Made by a program: the position numbers and the translations under genes. A stretch of 64,000 nt of DNA. Source: Microthrixaceae bacterium. GTDB lineage: Bacteria; Actinomycetota; Acidimicrobiia; Acidimicrobiales; Iamiaceae. Shown piece after piece: positions 1 to 7,690 of this stretch. How positions within the stretch are numbered: position 1 is the first letter of the stretch; every line of letters begins with the position of its first letter. The stretch is from NCBI GenBank assembly GCA_016702505.1, contig JADJDU010000008.1:124001-188000 (forward strand), in the 5' to 3' direction. Below the pieces are notes generated by a model, which searched no databases, had not been told where the DNA came from, and was given only the letters and a program-made list of their open reading frames with translations.

Positions 1-207
1 CCGCCACCGAGCCGACGGCACCGTGCATTCTTGGTCGCTGCATGTCTGCTCGTGGTCGTGGGAGTGGCCGTGGGGGTCAACTCCGATCGCGATCGTACCT
101 CCGATGTAGTCACCGCCAGTGGGGCCGCGCACGGCACTAGTTCGTCGATTGTGGACCAGGAGCGAGTGGTGGACACCGGATCGTCGGGGTGGATGAGCAG
201 CCGGTAG
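1..207 (+). CDS. 3' end of a truncated single-pass membrane protein (partial)
   Basis: An open frame runs from the first base to a TAG at 205-207, with no start in the window. It gives about 68 residues: a basic stretch (PSRRHR), one hydrophobic segment at residues 10-26 (AFLVAACLLVVVGVAVG) and a short Ser/Thr/Asp-rich tail. This is the layout of a single-pass membrane protein with a small extracytoplasmic end. The sequence is too short to assign a family. A frameshift near the stop cannot be excluded, because another frame stays open to about 295. It is read on the opposite strand to the next gene. Confidence 0.35.
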   Translation, partial: PPPSRRHRAFLVAACLLVVVGVAVGVNSDRDRTSDVVTASGAAHGTSSSIVDQERVVDTGSSGWMSSR

Positions 208-287
208 GCGATGGCGATTCCAGCACGCCCACGAATCGGCTCATCGGGCACCGACCCGTGGTGGATCGTCGCGGGCACGTTTCGCTC

Positions 288-590
288 CTATAGGAGCTTG
301 GACTCGTTGGTCACGTCGTATTTCATGATCTCCACTCCGGTGATACCGAGTTCGTCGGCTGCGCCCATGAACTCCACGAAGTGGGGGGCGACCATGTGAG
401 CATCGATGGCGGCCTGGTCCTCCCACTTCTCGGTGATCCTCAGCCGCCCAGGGTCACCGAGGGTGGAAGCGAACGAGTAGTCGATGTTGCCGGGTTCGGC
501 TCGGGTTGCGGTGGTGAGTGCCGTGACCAGTTCGGTGGCCCGGTCGAGGTTCGCCGGGTCGATGGTGATATAGCCGGATACGAGGATCAT
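288..590 (-). CDS. Antibiotic biosynthesis monooxygenase (ABM)-like quinol monooxygenase
   Basis: About 100 residues, the usual size of a single ABM domain (dimeric alpha/beta ferredoxin-like barrel). The N-terminal strand MILVSGYITIDP, the middle stretch GNIDYSFA and the segment ITEKWEDQAAIDAHMVAPHF are typical of the YgiN-like group, which oxidises quinols or other aromatics without a cofactor. I chose the Met at 590 because the family begins with this beta strand. The frame runs seven residues further upstream (MPVWSAT), which looks non-homologous. It lies 107 bp downstream of a co-directional acetyltransferase. The substrate cannot be predicted. Confidence 0.75.
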   Translation of the reverse strand: MILVSGYITIDPANLDRATELVTALTTATRAEPGNIDYSFASTLGDPGRLRITEKWEDQAAIDAHMVAPHFVEFMGAADELGITGVEIMKYDVTNESKLL

Positions 591-697
591 GGTTGCGGAC
601 CATACCGGCACTCTCGTCGAGGTGCTGGAGCCGACCTGGCTGGCCCCACCCGTTGGCCGGCAGTGACCGGGCCAGTTCGATTACCCGTCGGGGGCGA

Positions 698-1231
698 TCA
701 ACGGTCCTGGGGGATTCGATCTCTGACCATGACCCGACAAGGCCCGTCCTCGGTGGGGTAGTCGGCCAGATGGCGAAATCCCGCTCTGGCCAGCGCCCGC
801 CACGACGCTTCGTTGGCGAGGAAAGGACCGGCCGAAACCTGTGGCCAAGAAGGGTGGTTGGCGAACACGACCTCCCGCACGAAGGAAGCGATCATCGTTG
901 AACCCTTGCCCTGGCCTCGCGTGCTGGGATCGCCGAGTAGGTAGTCGATGCCCGCTCCAAGGCGGTCGACTCCGGCGGCGAAGTGAGCTCGAGCCTCCTC
1001 TTCGTCGTCGTAGTCGGCCCAGGCGTAGCACTGGATCCATCCGAGCGGGTCTCCGTCCAAGAGCGCGATCCAGTGTTCGACCTGGTCCTCGTTGGTCGAT
1101 CCGTAATCGCGCACCACCGCGTCCCACGAGACGTCTTCACCTTCCCACCACCGGACTACGCCCGGGTCGTTCAGCCAGCGATGCAGCAGCGGCAGGTCGT
1201 CGTCGGTGAGGCGGCGGAAGGTGACCAACAT
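698..1231 (-). CDS. GNAT acetyltransferase, AAC(6')-like
   Basis: 177 residues. The N-terminus has HRWLNDPGVVRWWEGED, followed by a Gly-rich acetyl-CoA loop RGQGKG at residues 105-110. Later come NEASWRALARAGF and a final strand ending PCRVMVRDR. This order and the WLN...WW signature resemble aminoglycoside 6'-N-acetyltransferases of the AAC(6')-Ib kind and the related siderophore acetyltransferase group. It would transfer acetyl from acetyl-CoA to an amine or hydroxyl in the cytoplasm. No mobile-element context surrounds it, so it may be a housekeeping member rather than a resistance gene. Confidence 0.75.
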   Translation of the reverse strand: MLVTFRRLTDDDLPLLHRWLNDPGVVRWWEGEDVSWDAVVRDYGSTNEDQVEHWIALLDGDPLGWIQCYAWADYDDEEEARAHFAAGVDRLGAGIDYLLGDPSTRGQGKGSTMIASFVREVVFANHPSWPQVSAGPFLANEASWRALARAGFRHLADYPTEDGPCRVMVRDRIPQDR

Positions 1232-1378
1232 CGGACGTCGAGGCTATCGACGCGGAACGAGCCAGGAGTTCGGTTCCACGCTGCTGGCTAGCGTCCGTGC
1301 CGTTGGGGCCGCTGGGGCCCTTGGGGCCGCTCTTCAGGATGGTGAATGTGGGTCACCATCGACGCCGCGCTTGGTCGG

Positions 1379-2692
1379 TCAGCGGTATTCGTCGGCTCCG
1401 ATGTCGGGCGGGCCGGCGTCGAATCGGGCTCCGTCGAGGTCCGTGCCGGACAACTCGGGAGTCAGGACGAACCCGTCATCGATGGCGTTGCCAGCGGCGG
1501 CGGTCAGGTGCGCATCGCCGGCGGCGGCATCGACGAACCAGGTCGAGGGCACGTTGGTCACGTTGTTGGACAACACCCCGCCTGCGCCATCTCGGGTGGT
1601 GATCCGGCGAACCAGGTTGTTGCGGATCTCGACGGACGTGTTGGCGTAGCGCCGGTCGATCGAGGTGAACGAGGTGGCCCCCGCTCCGGTCTCGATCACG
1701 GTGTTGTGCACAACGATCGTGCCCCGAGCCTGGGTCAGTTCGATCCCGGTGTCGTACTGGTCGACCGACATGGCGATGACGTTGCCCCGGATTATCCCTC
1801 CGTAGTGGCCCACGTACAGCCCTGGATAGGGGTCATCGGGGTAGGCGCGGCCCGGTCCGGACTCGCGAAGTCCGAATCCGATTCCTCGGGAGGAGTTGAG
1901 GATCAGGTTGTTCTCGACCAAGGTCCCGCGAGCCCCATTCCAGAAGTGAATGGCATGCTCGGCGATCTCTCCGTCCTCGCAGTAGATGCCATCAAAGGTG
2001 TTGGAGCGCACCACCCAGTTCTGCGCCGAATGGACATCCAGGCCACCCGTGTAGCACCCGAAGGCGCGTTCGATGTTCTGGCGGCCCGTCGCTGTCATGG
2101 TCAGCTCAGAACACGTCACGGCACCGTCGTCGACGAATGCTGTACGAGCCGAGTTCGGGTTCACCTTCACGAACTGCTCGCCAGCGTCGACGAGGTGAAG
2201 GCGATGTAGCCGGGGTCGTTCTACGTTGGTTGAGCCGGTGGCCGGATAGCTGTGAACGAGGTGGTCGCTCGCTCGTCTGAGCGTCAGGTCGGTGAGCGTT
2301 GCGTCGTTCGCCTGGACGTACACCAGCGCACCGATCCCGTAGGCGCCATCGATCACAACCTTGGTCGGGTCACCCGATGCTCCTCGAAGAGTTATGCCCG
2401 CGCTGTCGATCAGAAGGCTGCGAGTGAAGTCGCCCGTGACGGTGTAAGTGCCGTCGGCGAGACGGATCGTTGTTCCGGCGGCGGCGTTGCGCACGATCGT
2501 GCCGAGCTGGGAGGCCTGCGAAGGAACCACGTCGATGACAGAGCCCGTCGGTGCCGGTAGGCCGCCACATCCGGGTGTGTCCCAGGCTCGGGCCCCGGTG
2601 CCGGGCGGTGCCGGCGTGGCGGGGTAGCAGCCTGCCAGCACGACGATGGCGACCAGCCCGACGATGACGGCTCGAACACGCGTGTTGGTCAC
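1379..2692 (-). CDS. Secreted lipoprotein with right-handed parallel beta-helix
   Basis: 437 residues beginning with a lipoprotein signal peptide (MTNTRVRAVIVGLVAIVVLAGC, lipobox Cys at residue 22). The rest consists of short strand-turn repeats rich in N, G, T and V (for example ENNLILNSSRGIGFGL, RGNVIAMSVDQYDTGIEL, VVHNTVIETGAG), the pattern of NosD/pectate-lyase-like beta-helices. It ends GPPDIGADEYR, a common terminus for such proteins. It is expected on the outer face of the membrane, binding or cleaving polysaccharide. The sialidase gene ends 60 bp upstream on the same strand, so the two probably form an operon acting on an extracellular glycan. The exact enzyme activity, if any, is unknown. 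Confidence 0.75.
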   Translation of the reverse strand: MTNTRVRAVIVGLVAIVVLAGCYPATPAPPGTGARAWDTPGCGGLPAPTGSVIDVVPSQASQLGTIVRNAAAGTTIRLADGTYTVTGDFTRSLLIDSAGITLRGASGDPTKVVIDGAYGIGALVYVQANDATLTDLTLRRASDHLVHSYPATGSTNVERPRLHRLHLVDAGEQFVKVNPNSARTAFVDDGAVTCSELTMTATGRQNIERAFGCYTGGLDVHSAQNWVVRSNTFDGIYCEDGEIAEHAIHFWNGARGTLVENNLILNSSRGIGFGLRESGPGRAYPDDPYPGLYVGHYGGIIRGNVIAMSVDQYDTGIELTQARGTIVVHNTVIETGAGATSFTSIDRRYANTSVEIRNNLVRRITTRDGAGGVLSNNVTNVPSTWFVDAAAGDAHLTAAAGNAIDDGFVLTPELSGTDLDGARFDAGPPDIGADEYR

Positions 2693-2752
2693 GTCGTGTA
2701 CATCGAACGGCCCCCCATGGATCTTGAGGGATCCGCCCGAACCTGTTCCCGA

Positions 2753-4114
2753 TCAGCCGCTGAGCTTGTCCGCCCCGAAGGTGACGAAGTCGATCCGCTC
2801 CACCGCGGTGGCATCTCCGGTCTCATAGAGCACTCCAACGGCGTGGCCCGGCAAGGCCAACAGGTCCGAGTAGCCCGACGGACCCTCGCGTAGCAGCAGA
2901 CCGTCCTTCCAGGTTGCCCCGCCATCTGAGGACGTGCGCACCATCAGGTTCACACGGTCGGTGCCATGAGACGGTGCCGAGAACAGGAGGATCCCATCGC
3001 CGCGTTGGTCAGGTTCAGATCGGCTCCCGGCGCCGGTGCCCAGATCGAGCCACAGCATCGACCCTTGTACGACCGGGGTGACCAGACCCTGCTGGTTCTC
3101 GAAGGGGCCGGTGAATGACTCGCCTCCGTCGGTGGACGTGGTCTGGAGGCGGTGCCATTCGTCGAGCCCTCCCTGATCGCGGGCCGAGACCACGATGGTG
3201 CCGTCTGCGACCTGCGCGGCGGTGGCTTCATTGGGGTGCATCGGCCCACCCTGGGGGGTGTCTGACGCCCCGATGCTCCAGGTCTTGCCACCGTCGTCGC
3301 TGAACAGCAGGTGGGCCCCGTAGTTCATGGCTTCATCGGAGTGGTTGGCCGCGGCCACGAGCCGCCCAGCGTTGGGGCCTGTGTGGAGCTGAAACGCATG
3401 TCCGGGTCCGACGCTGTACCAGCGCCACTCCGGTCGCTTCACCGCCTCGGTGATCTCGGTGGGTTCAGACCAGGTCTCACCGGCATCGTCGCTCGTCAGT
3501 AGGTACTGACGGCTGGTATCGATGCCGGTTCCGCTGAGGATCTGCATCTCTTGGTCGGCCGCGTTCTTGAAGGTGGCGAGCAGGACCAGCCGCCCGGATT
3601 CCTCGTGCAGCACCGGCGACGGGTTGCCGATGAAGTCAGAACCCATGTCGGCAACGACTTGGAGCTCTCCCCATGTCACCCCGTCGTCGGTGGAGCGCTT
3701 GGCGATCAGATCCACATCGCCGTGGTCGGCGGCCGAGGCCACTCTGGCCTCGGCGAAGGCAATGAGAGTGCCGTCGCCAGCGCGCACCACCGCCGGGATC
3801 CGGTAGGTGGCGTAGCCGTCCTCACCAGCGCTAAACACCGTGGTGGTCACGATCGGTTCGCCGGAACGGTCAGCCACGCTGGTCGTTGTGGTGGCCTTGG
3901 TCGTGGTAGTCGACGCCTTGTCGTCCGAGCCACCATCCCCGCCCGAACAGGCCGCCAACAGCAGTGCCATCGCCGTCGCCGCCGTCGCCGCCGCCGCCGT
4001 CGCTGAACGCCACACCCCGGACCGGCTGTGCCGGCGCAGCGTCACCGCGGGGCGCCGACGGGGGAGTGTGGGCGCTGGGGGCGTGAGCGAGCTGAGCTGA
4101 TCTGCTGCGGACAT
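2753..4114 (-). CDS. Secreted exo-alpha-sialidase (neuraminidase, GH33-like) lipoprotein
   Basis: 453 residues. A basic N-terminus and hydrophobic segment end in LLLAAC (lipobox Cys at residue 56), followed by a Thr-rich linker (about 66-80). The six-bladed propeller starts with the FRIP-type motif YRIPA at 104-108, carrying the first triad Arg. Five Asp-boxes (SxDxGxTW) are visible at about 141, 207, 271, 327 and 395. A GPSGYSDL segment near 415 probably holds the nucleophile Tyr, and NEATA near 295 may carry its Glu partner. It should release terminal sialic or related nonulosonic acids outside the cell. No sialic acid uptake or catabolic genes are nearby, so the role could be scavenging or remodelling. 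It heads an operon with the beta-helix gene. Confidence 0.85.
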   Translation of the reverse strand: MSAADQLSSLTPPAPTLPRRRPAVTLRRHSRSGVWRSATAAAATAATAMALLLAACSGGDGGSDDKASTTTTKATTTTSVADRSGEPIVTTTVFSAGEDGYATYRIPAVVRAGDGTLIAFAEARVASAADHGDVDLIAKRSTDDGVTWGELQVVADMGSDFIGNPSPVLHEESGRLVLLATFKNAADQEMQILSGTGIDTSRQYLLTSDDAGETWSEPTEITEAVKRPEWRWYSVGPGHAFQLHTGPNAGRLVAAANHSDEAMNYGAHLLFSDDGGKTWSIGASDTPQGGPMHPNEATAAQVADGTIVVSARDQGGLDEWHRLQTTSTDGGESFTGPFENQQGLVTPVVQGSMLWLDLGTGAGSRSEPDQRGDGILLFSAPSHGTDRVNLMVRTSSDGGATWKDGLLLREGPSGYSDLLALPGHAVGVLYETGDATAVERIDFVTFGADKLSG

Positions 4115-4172
4115 GGGGTCACCGTATCGCCGTGGACAGATCCCCCTTGGATGTCGGTCAGCACCTTCAAGT

Positions 4173-4271
4173 ACCCGACCGGATAGGTCCAGTCGTCGTC
4201 GCTGCGAGGGTACGCCTACCGAGGCCTTGCCTCGGCTGAGTCATGCCGTGCTCATGGGTCGGTTCGCCATC
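4173..4271. repeat. Dispersed intergenic repeat A, copy 1
   Basis: About 97 bp closely matching 27025-27121. A near-identical block of about 30 bases (GATAGGTCCAGTCGTCGTCG and the following bases) is followed by a 7-bp hairpin (CCGAGGC/GCCTCGG) and then ATGCCG...ATGGGTCGG.TCGCC. It lies between the divergent sialidase and dioxygenase genes, about 59-157 bp upstream of the sialidase start. No transposase or terminal repeat accompanies it. Confidence 0.75.
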
Positions 4272-4479
4272 CCGCTTCCTAAGCCAACGTGTAGACAAGG
4301 CCGTGTTGGTGTGTCTCACGTTCGTGGTCGCGGCGCTGCTCATAGGCGGCTCCGTTGCTTGGGGCCGGGCACAGGTCTCGGCTGACTCTCAGGAAGTTCA
4401 CGGTGGAATGCCAGCAGGTCGGGCGACGCTGAGTGTTCGACGGCAGACAACGTGGAGACGTGGACCGAGGAGTAGCTGA
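4243..4479 (+). CDS. Possible small membrane protein, uncertain
   Basis: A 78-codon frame starts inside repeat A and contains one convincing hydrophobic segment (AVLVCLTFVVAALLIGGSVAW) flanked by charged residues. It ends 4 bp before the chosen start of the dioxygenase gene. No family is recognised, the first 15 codons are repeat sequence, and no clear ribosome binding site is seen. It may be a decayed gene end or chance coding. Confidence 0.2.
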   Translation: MPCSWVGSPSRFLSQRVDKAVLVCLTFVVAALLIGGSVAWGRAQVSADSQEVHGGMPAGRATLSVRRQTTWRRGPRSS

Positions 4480-4483
4480 CCAC

Positions 4484-5494
4484 ATGGACGATCCCAAACC
4501 GCAGTTGCGAGCAGCTTCCTACGAGGGGAGGGTGCTGCCCCGGCCAGACCAGGAGTTGGTCGACCAAGGCTTGGCCTTCGACATCGGAACTTTGTTCACC
4601 CGGCGGCGGATGCTCACGGTGGCCGGCATGGGTGTTGCCTCGCTGGCCCTGGCGGCATGCGGAGGATCGTCCGGTTCGGACTCGGCCTCTTCGACCGACC
4701 AGGGTTCAGGCTCCACCACGTCGACGTCCTCCACCTCGAGTTCGAGCGGTTCGTCGTCCACAACCGGAGCGAGCGGGGCCGAAGGGCTGGCCGAGATTCC
4801 CGACGAGACTGCCGGGCCATATCCAGGCGACGGTTCGAATGGGCCCGATGTTCTGACTCAGAGCGGGGTGGTGCGCCAAGACATCCGGTCCAGCTTCGGC
4901 GGCCCGACCGGCGTGGCCGAAGGGGTCGAGATGACCCTCGACCTGACCATCGTGGACATGGCCAATGGGAACATCCCCTTCGCCGGGGCCGCGGTCTACG
5001 TGTGGCACTGCGACCGCGAAGGGCGGTACTCGATGTACTCGGAGGGGATCACCGAGGAGAACTACCTCCGAGGCGTCCAGGTCGCTGACCGCAACGGTGT
5101 GGTGTCGTTCACCAGCATCTTCCCGGGTTGCTACTCGGGGCGCTGGCCGCACATCCACTTCGAGGTCTACGGCGCGGAAGGCGACATCACCGACTCGACG
5201 AAGGCGGTGGCCACATCACAGGTGGCCCTCCCCGTCGATGCGAGCAGCGCCGTGTACGGCGAGCCCGGCTATGAGAGCTCGGCTCGGAACTTCGGGTCGA
5301 TCACCCTGGCCAGTGACAACGTGTTCGGCGAAGACGAGGGTGCCTCCCAGCTCGGAACGGTCAGCGGAGATGTCACGAATGGCTACCGGGTTTCGCTGAC
5401 CGTCGGGGTCGACACCGCTACCGAACCGACAGGCGGCGGAATGGGTGGCGGTGGTGTCGGGGGTGGCCCTGGTGGTCCTCCCCCCGGTCGCTGA
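4484..5494 (+). CDS. Exported intradiol ring-cleavage dioxygenase-like lipoprotein
   Basis: About 336 residues from the ATG at 4484, which follows a GAGGAG ribosome site. A twin-arginine-like signal (TRRRMLTVAGMG, residues 39-50) ends in LALAAC (Cys 59), followed by a long Ser/Thr/Gly linker (60-98). The domain carries TAGPYPG (about 110-114), WHCDREGRYSMY (about 174-185) and FPGCYSGRWPHIHFEVYG, giving likely Fe(III) ligands Tyr182, Tyr217, His223 and His225 with Arg220. This matches the protocatechuate 3,4-dioxygenase beta-like fold. Exported members with Tat or lipobox signals are known but poorly characterised, and a true catechol substrate is not assured. The Gly/Pro tail (GGGMGGGGVGGG-like) is low-complexity. 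Confidence 0.8.
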   Translation: MDDPKPQLRAASYEGRVLPRPDQELVDQGLAFDIGTLFTRRRMLTVAGMGVASLALAACGGSSGSDSASSTDQGSGSTTSTSSTSSSSGSSSTTGASGAEGLAEIPDETAGPYPGDGSNGPDVLTQSGVVRQDIRSSFGGPTGVAEGVEMTLDLTIVDMANGNIPFAGAAVYVWHCDREGRYSMYSEGITEENYLRGVQVADRNGVVSFTSIFPGCYSGRWPHIHFEVYGAEGDITDSTKAVATSQVALPVDASSAVYGEPGYESSARNFGSITLASDNVFGEDEGASQLGTVSGDVTNGYRVSLTVGVDTATEPTGGGMGGGGVGGGPGGPPPGR

Positions 5495-5623
5495 GCCGAT
5501 CGCCTTGGCGACGTCCGTTTCGGACCCTCAGGACAGCCTCTCGTCTGAAATCGGGCCTGGTTGGTCAAGGGTGTAGCCAGGCCGTTCCGATGGGTGTCGC
5601 CGGAAGGCTCGCCTCCTAGGACG

Positions 5624-5629
5624 TAGCAT
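5624..5629 (+). promoter_or_regulatory. Likely -10 box of a leaderless promoter
   Basis: TAGCAT lies 6 bp before the GTG at 5636, and no Shine-Dalgarno sequence separates them. This spacing is that of an actinobacterial leaderless transcript starting at the initiation codon. Confidence 0.45.
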
Positions 5630-5635
5630 CGGGCG

Positions 5636-6865
5636 GTGGCTGTGCTTGACACGACCTATTGCATGAACCTGGCCTTCACGCCACTGTCGAGATCGGTCGC
5701 CGATGCCGAGCGGCCAGCGGTCCTTCGAGCCCAGTCGAGAGGGGCCACGCCCTATGAGGACGATGGCTTCGAGGTCCACGCGTGCAAGGCGAGCGACCTG
5801 GCGCAGAACGTTTCGGTGCGCCCGAACCTGCTCACCACTGGATTCGACACCGTCGACCTCAGCGGTCATGAAGAACTTCAGCGTGCACTTGCAGGAATCC
5901 ACCAGGCCGGGAAGATCAGCGACGTCTTGGCCGCGTCTGTGCGGGATGCGCTCGACGGCGCCGAGCTTCCAAGCTCGGGCGGTCACACCCTGACCGTTCT
6001 GTACGTGGCCGATGAAGGGCTGATCATGCGCGTCGGCGGACCCAACGGACTTGCCGTGGGTGGGGGAGACACCAAGGGCATGAACGGCCACGCCCCTGCG
6101 GTGTCGGTTCACGCCGACCAGGACGTGTACGGCACTCCGTTGGTCCAGCTGATGGACGGCCGGGCGCCGGACCTGTTCCACCACGACTCACCCGACGGCT
6201 TCAATCACGACGCCTCGCTGATGCTCGTCAACTTGTGGATCCCCTTGCAGCAGATCACCAGGCCACTGGTGTTGGCCGACGGCGCCAGCTTCGACCGAGC
6301 CCGCCATCAGCTCCGCTACGGGCTCCCCACCCAGTCGTTCCTGGACCGGGACCAGGACCAGGTCGTGAACGACATCTGGACCTTTGCCCACCACCCCGAC
6401 CAGCGCTGGTTCTTCCGTTCGGAGATGGATCAGCGCTCGGCCTATGTGTTCAACACCTTGAGCACGCCTCACGCATCAGCAGTGCTTCCCGGCGAGGACG
6501 TGGCCGAACGCTGCTACCTGGGCCTCGAAGCGATCGAAGTGGCACTAGAGGTAGGAGATGTAGCGGCGGCGGCCCGTCTTGTCTCGGAGCTCGACGGCTG
6601 TGAGGTTCCTGTCAGCGCACCGCCCGCATTGCGTCAGGCAATCGACGAAATGGTTGACGTGATCACCAGGGCGGGATCGGTCTCGGTGATGGACGTTCGA
6701 CAGCGTCAAAGGTGGCTGGACAGGGCCCGGTCTGCCCGCAGGAGCGTGCTGCGCATGTCGCTCGAGTTGCGACTGGTTGTCTCCGTCGCATTTGGTGTCG
6801 AGCGATTGGGCGAGCCGTCCCATGGGCGCGGCACGTATGAACCGAGACGGAACCTCGACGGCTGA
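5636..6865 (+). CDS. CmcJ/NvfI-family (GA4 desaturase-like) oxygenase homologue
   Basis: 409 residues, start GTG preceded by a leaderless-type -10 box. The centre has VSVHADQDVYGTPLVQLM (about 156-173), then VNLWIPLQQITRPLVLADGASF and DIWTFAHHPDQRWFFRSEMD. These are the hallmarks of the CmcJ/NvfI and gibberellin-desaturase-like family, thought to be Fe(II)/2-oxoglutarate-type oxygenases with His/Asp metal ligands in the VHxD motif. Residues about 290-409 form an additional helical, charged C-terminus not needed for the core. The substrate is unknown. Neighbours are convergent endonuclease III and, beyond it, an MpaB-type oxygenase and a P450. Confidence 0.65.
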   Translation: MAVLDTTYCMNLAFTPLSRSVADAERPAVLRAQSRGATPYEDDGFEVHACKASDLAQNVSVRPNLLTTGFDTVDLSGHEELQRALAGIHQAGKISDVLAASVRDALDGAELPSSGGHTLTVLYVADEGLIMRVGGPNGLAVGGGDTKGMNGHAPAVSVHADQDVYGTPLVQLMDGRAPDLFHHDSPDGFNHDASLMLVNLWIPLQQITRPLVLADGASFDRARHQLRYGLPTQSFLDRDQDQVVNDIWTFAHHPDQRWFFRSEMDQRSAYVFNTLSTPHASAVLPGEDVAERCYLGLEAIEVALEVGDVAAAARLVSELDGCEVPVSAPPALRQAIDEMVDVITRAGSVSVMDVRQRQRWLDRARSARRSVLRMSLELRLVVSVAFGVERLGEPSHGRGTYEPRRNLDG

Positions 6866-6876
6866 GGAGAGCAGCG

Positions 6877-7548
6877 TCAGCGTGTCCGGCGCAGGCGGGA
6901 TTCTTCGGCCATCCGGCGCTTGGTGGCGGCCCACGAGCAGATCGGGCACTCCGCCAAGTCGTGGTTTCGGGCCGGGCACCACTCCCGACCGAAGAAGATG
7001 ATCTGGAGGTGCCTCCGGTTCCAGGTGTCGACGGGGAACGCCGCCTTGAGGTCCCTTTCGGTGCGCTCCACGGTGGTGCCGTTGGACAGTCCCCACCGGG
7101 CGGCCAGACGATGGATATGGGTGTCGACCGGGAAGGCGGGGACCCCGAAGGCCTGGGCCATGACCACGCTGGCTGTCTTGTGGCCTACGCCGGCCAACGA
7201 CTCCAGAAATTCCCAGTCGGCGATGACATCGCCGCCAGCTTCGAGAATCTGGGTAGCGGCTCGCCACAAGTTGTTGGCCTTGGTAGGGGCAAGACCGACC
7301 TCCCGGATCAGTTCCAGGATCCTCTCCGGTCCCAGTTCGACCATCTGTTCGGGGGTGGCCGCCAGCGCGAACAGCGCCGGCGTCACCTCGTTGACCTTCT
7401 TGTCGGTGGTCTGAGCCGACAGTGCCACCGCCACCAGGAGTGTGTATGGGTCGTGGTGGTCGAGCGGGATAGGAGGATCGGGGTACAGGTCGTCGAGGAT
7501 CTCCCCGATCCGGTCGGCCTTGTCATGGCGCTTCACCGCCCGGACCAT
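6877..7548 (-). CDS. nth: Endonuclease III (DNA glycosylase/AP lyase)
   Basis: About 223 residues from the ATG at 7548, which has a GGGAG ribosome site 5 bp upstream. The open frame continues 100 codons further but that part is not homologous. The enzyme removes oxidised pyrimidines and nicks abasic sites in base excision repair. Visible features: SAQTTDKKVN, the helix-hairpin-helix LAGVGHKTASVV with the catalytic Lys, and the catalytic Asp in FPVDTHIHRLA. The C-terminal iron-sulphur region is unusual. The canonical C-x6-C-x2-C-x5-C spacing is replaced by WCPARNHDLAECPICSW, lacking the second and fourth Cys of the usual pattern. Cluster binding is therefore uncertain. It converges on the CmcJ-like gene. 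Confidence 0.9.
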   Translation of the reverse strand: MVRAVKRHDKADRIGEILDDLYPDPPIPLDHHDPYTLLVAVALSAQTTDKKVNEVTPALFALAATPEQMVELGPERILELIREVGLAPTKANNLWRAATQILEAGGDVIADWEFLESLAGVGHKTASVVMAQAFGVPAFPVDTHIHRLAARWGLSNGTTVERTERDLKAAFPVDTWNRRHLQIIFFGREWCPARNHDLAECPICSWAATKRRMAEESRLRRTR

Positions 7549-7690
7549 AACTCCCAAGGGGTCAGAGGTTGGGCCACGGTCGGAGACCTGGCCCGAGCGG
7601 CCCGCCCGCCGACGGATCCGCGCGACACCCGGGCCACCTCCTAGTGTCGTCTCGCAGCGACGGCACCGTTTCCTCTCGCAGGAGTCGACC

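Noticed and set aside
4173..4271. Repeat A as an integron attC site
   Set aside because: No integrase, no cassette array, and the hairpin lacks paired R/L boxes and the GTTRRRY core.
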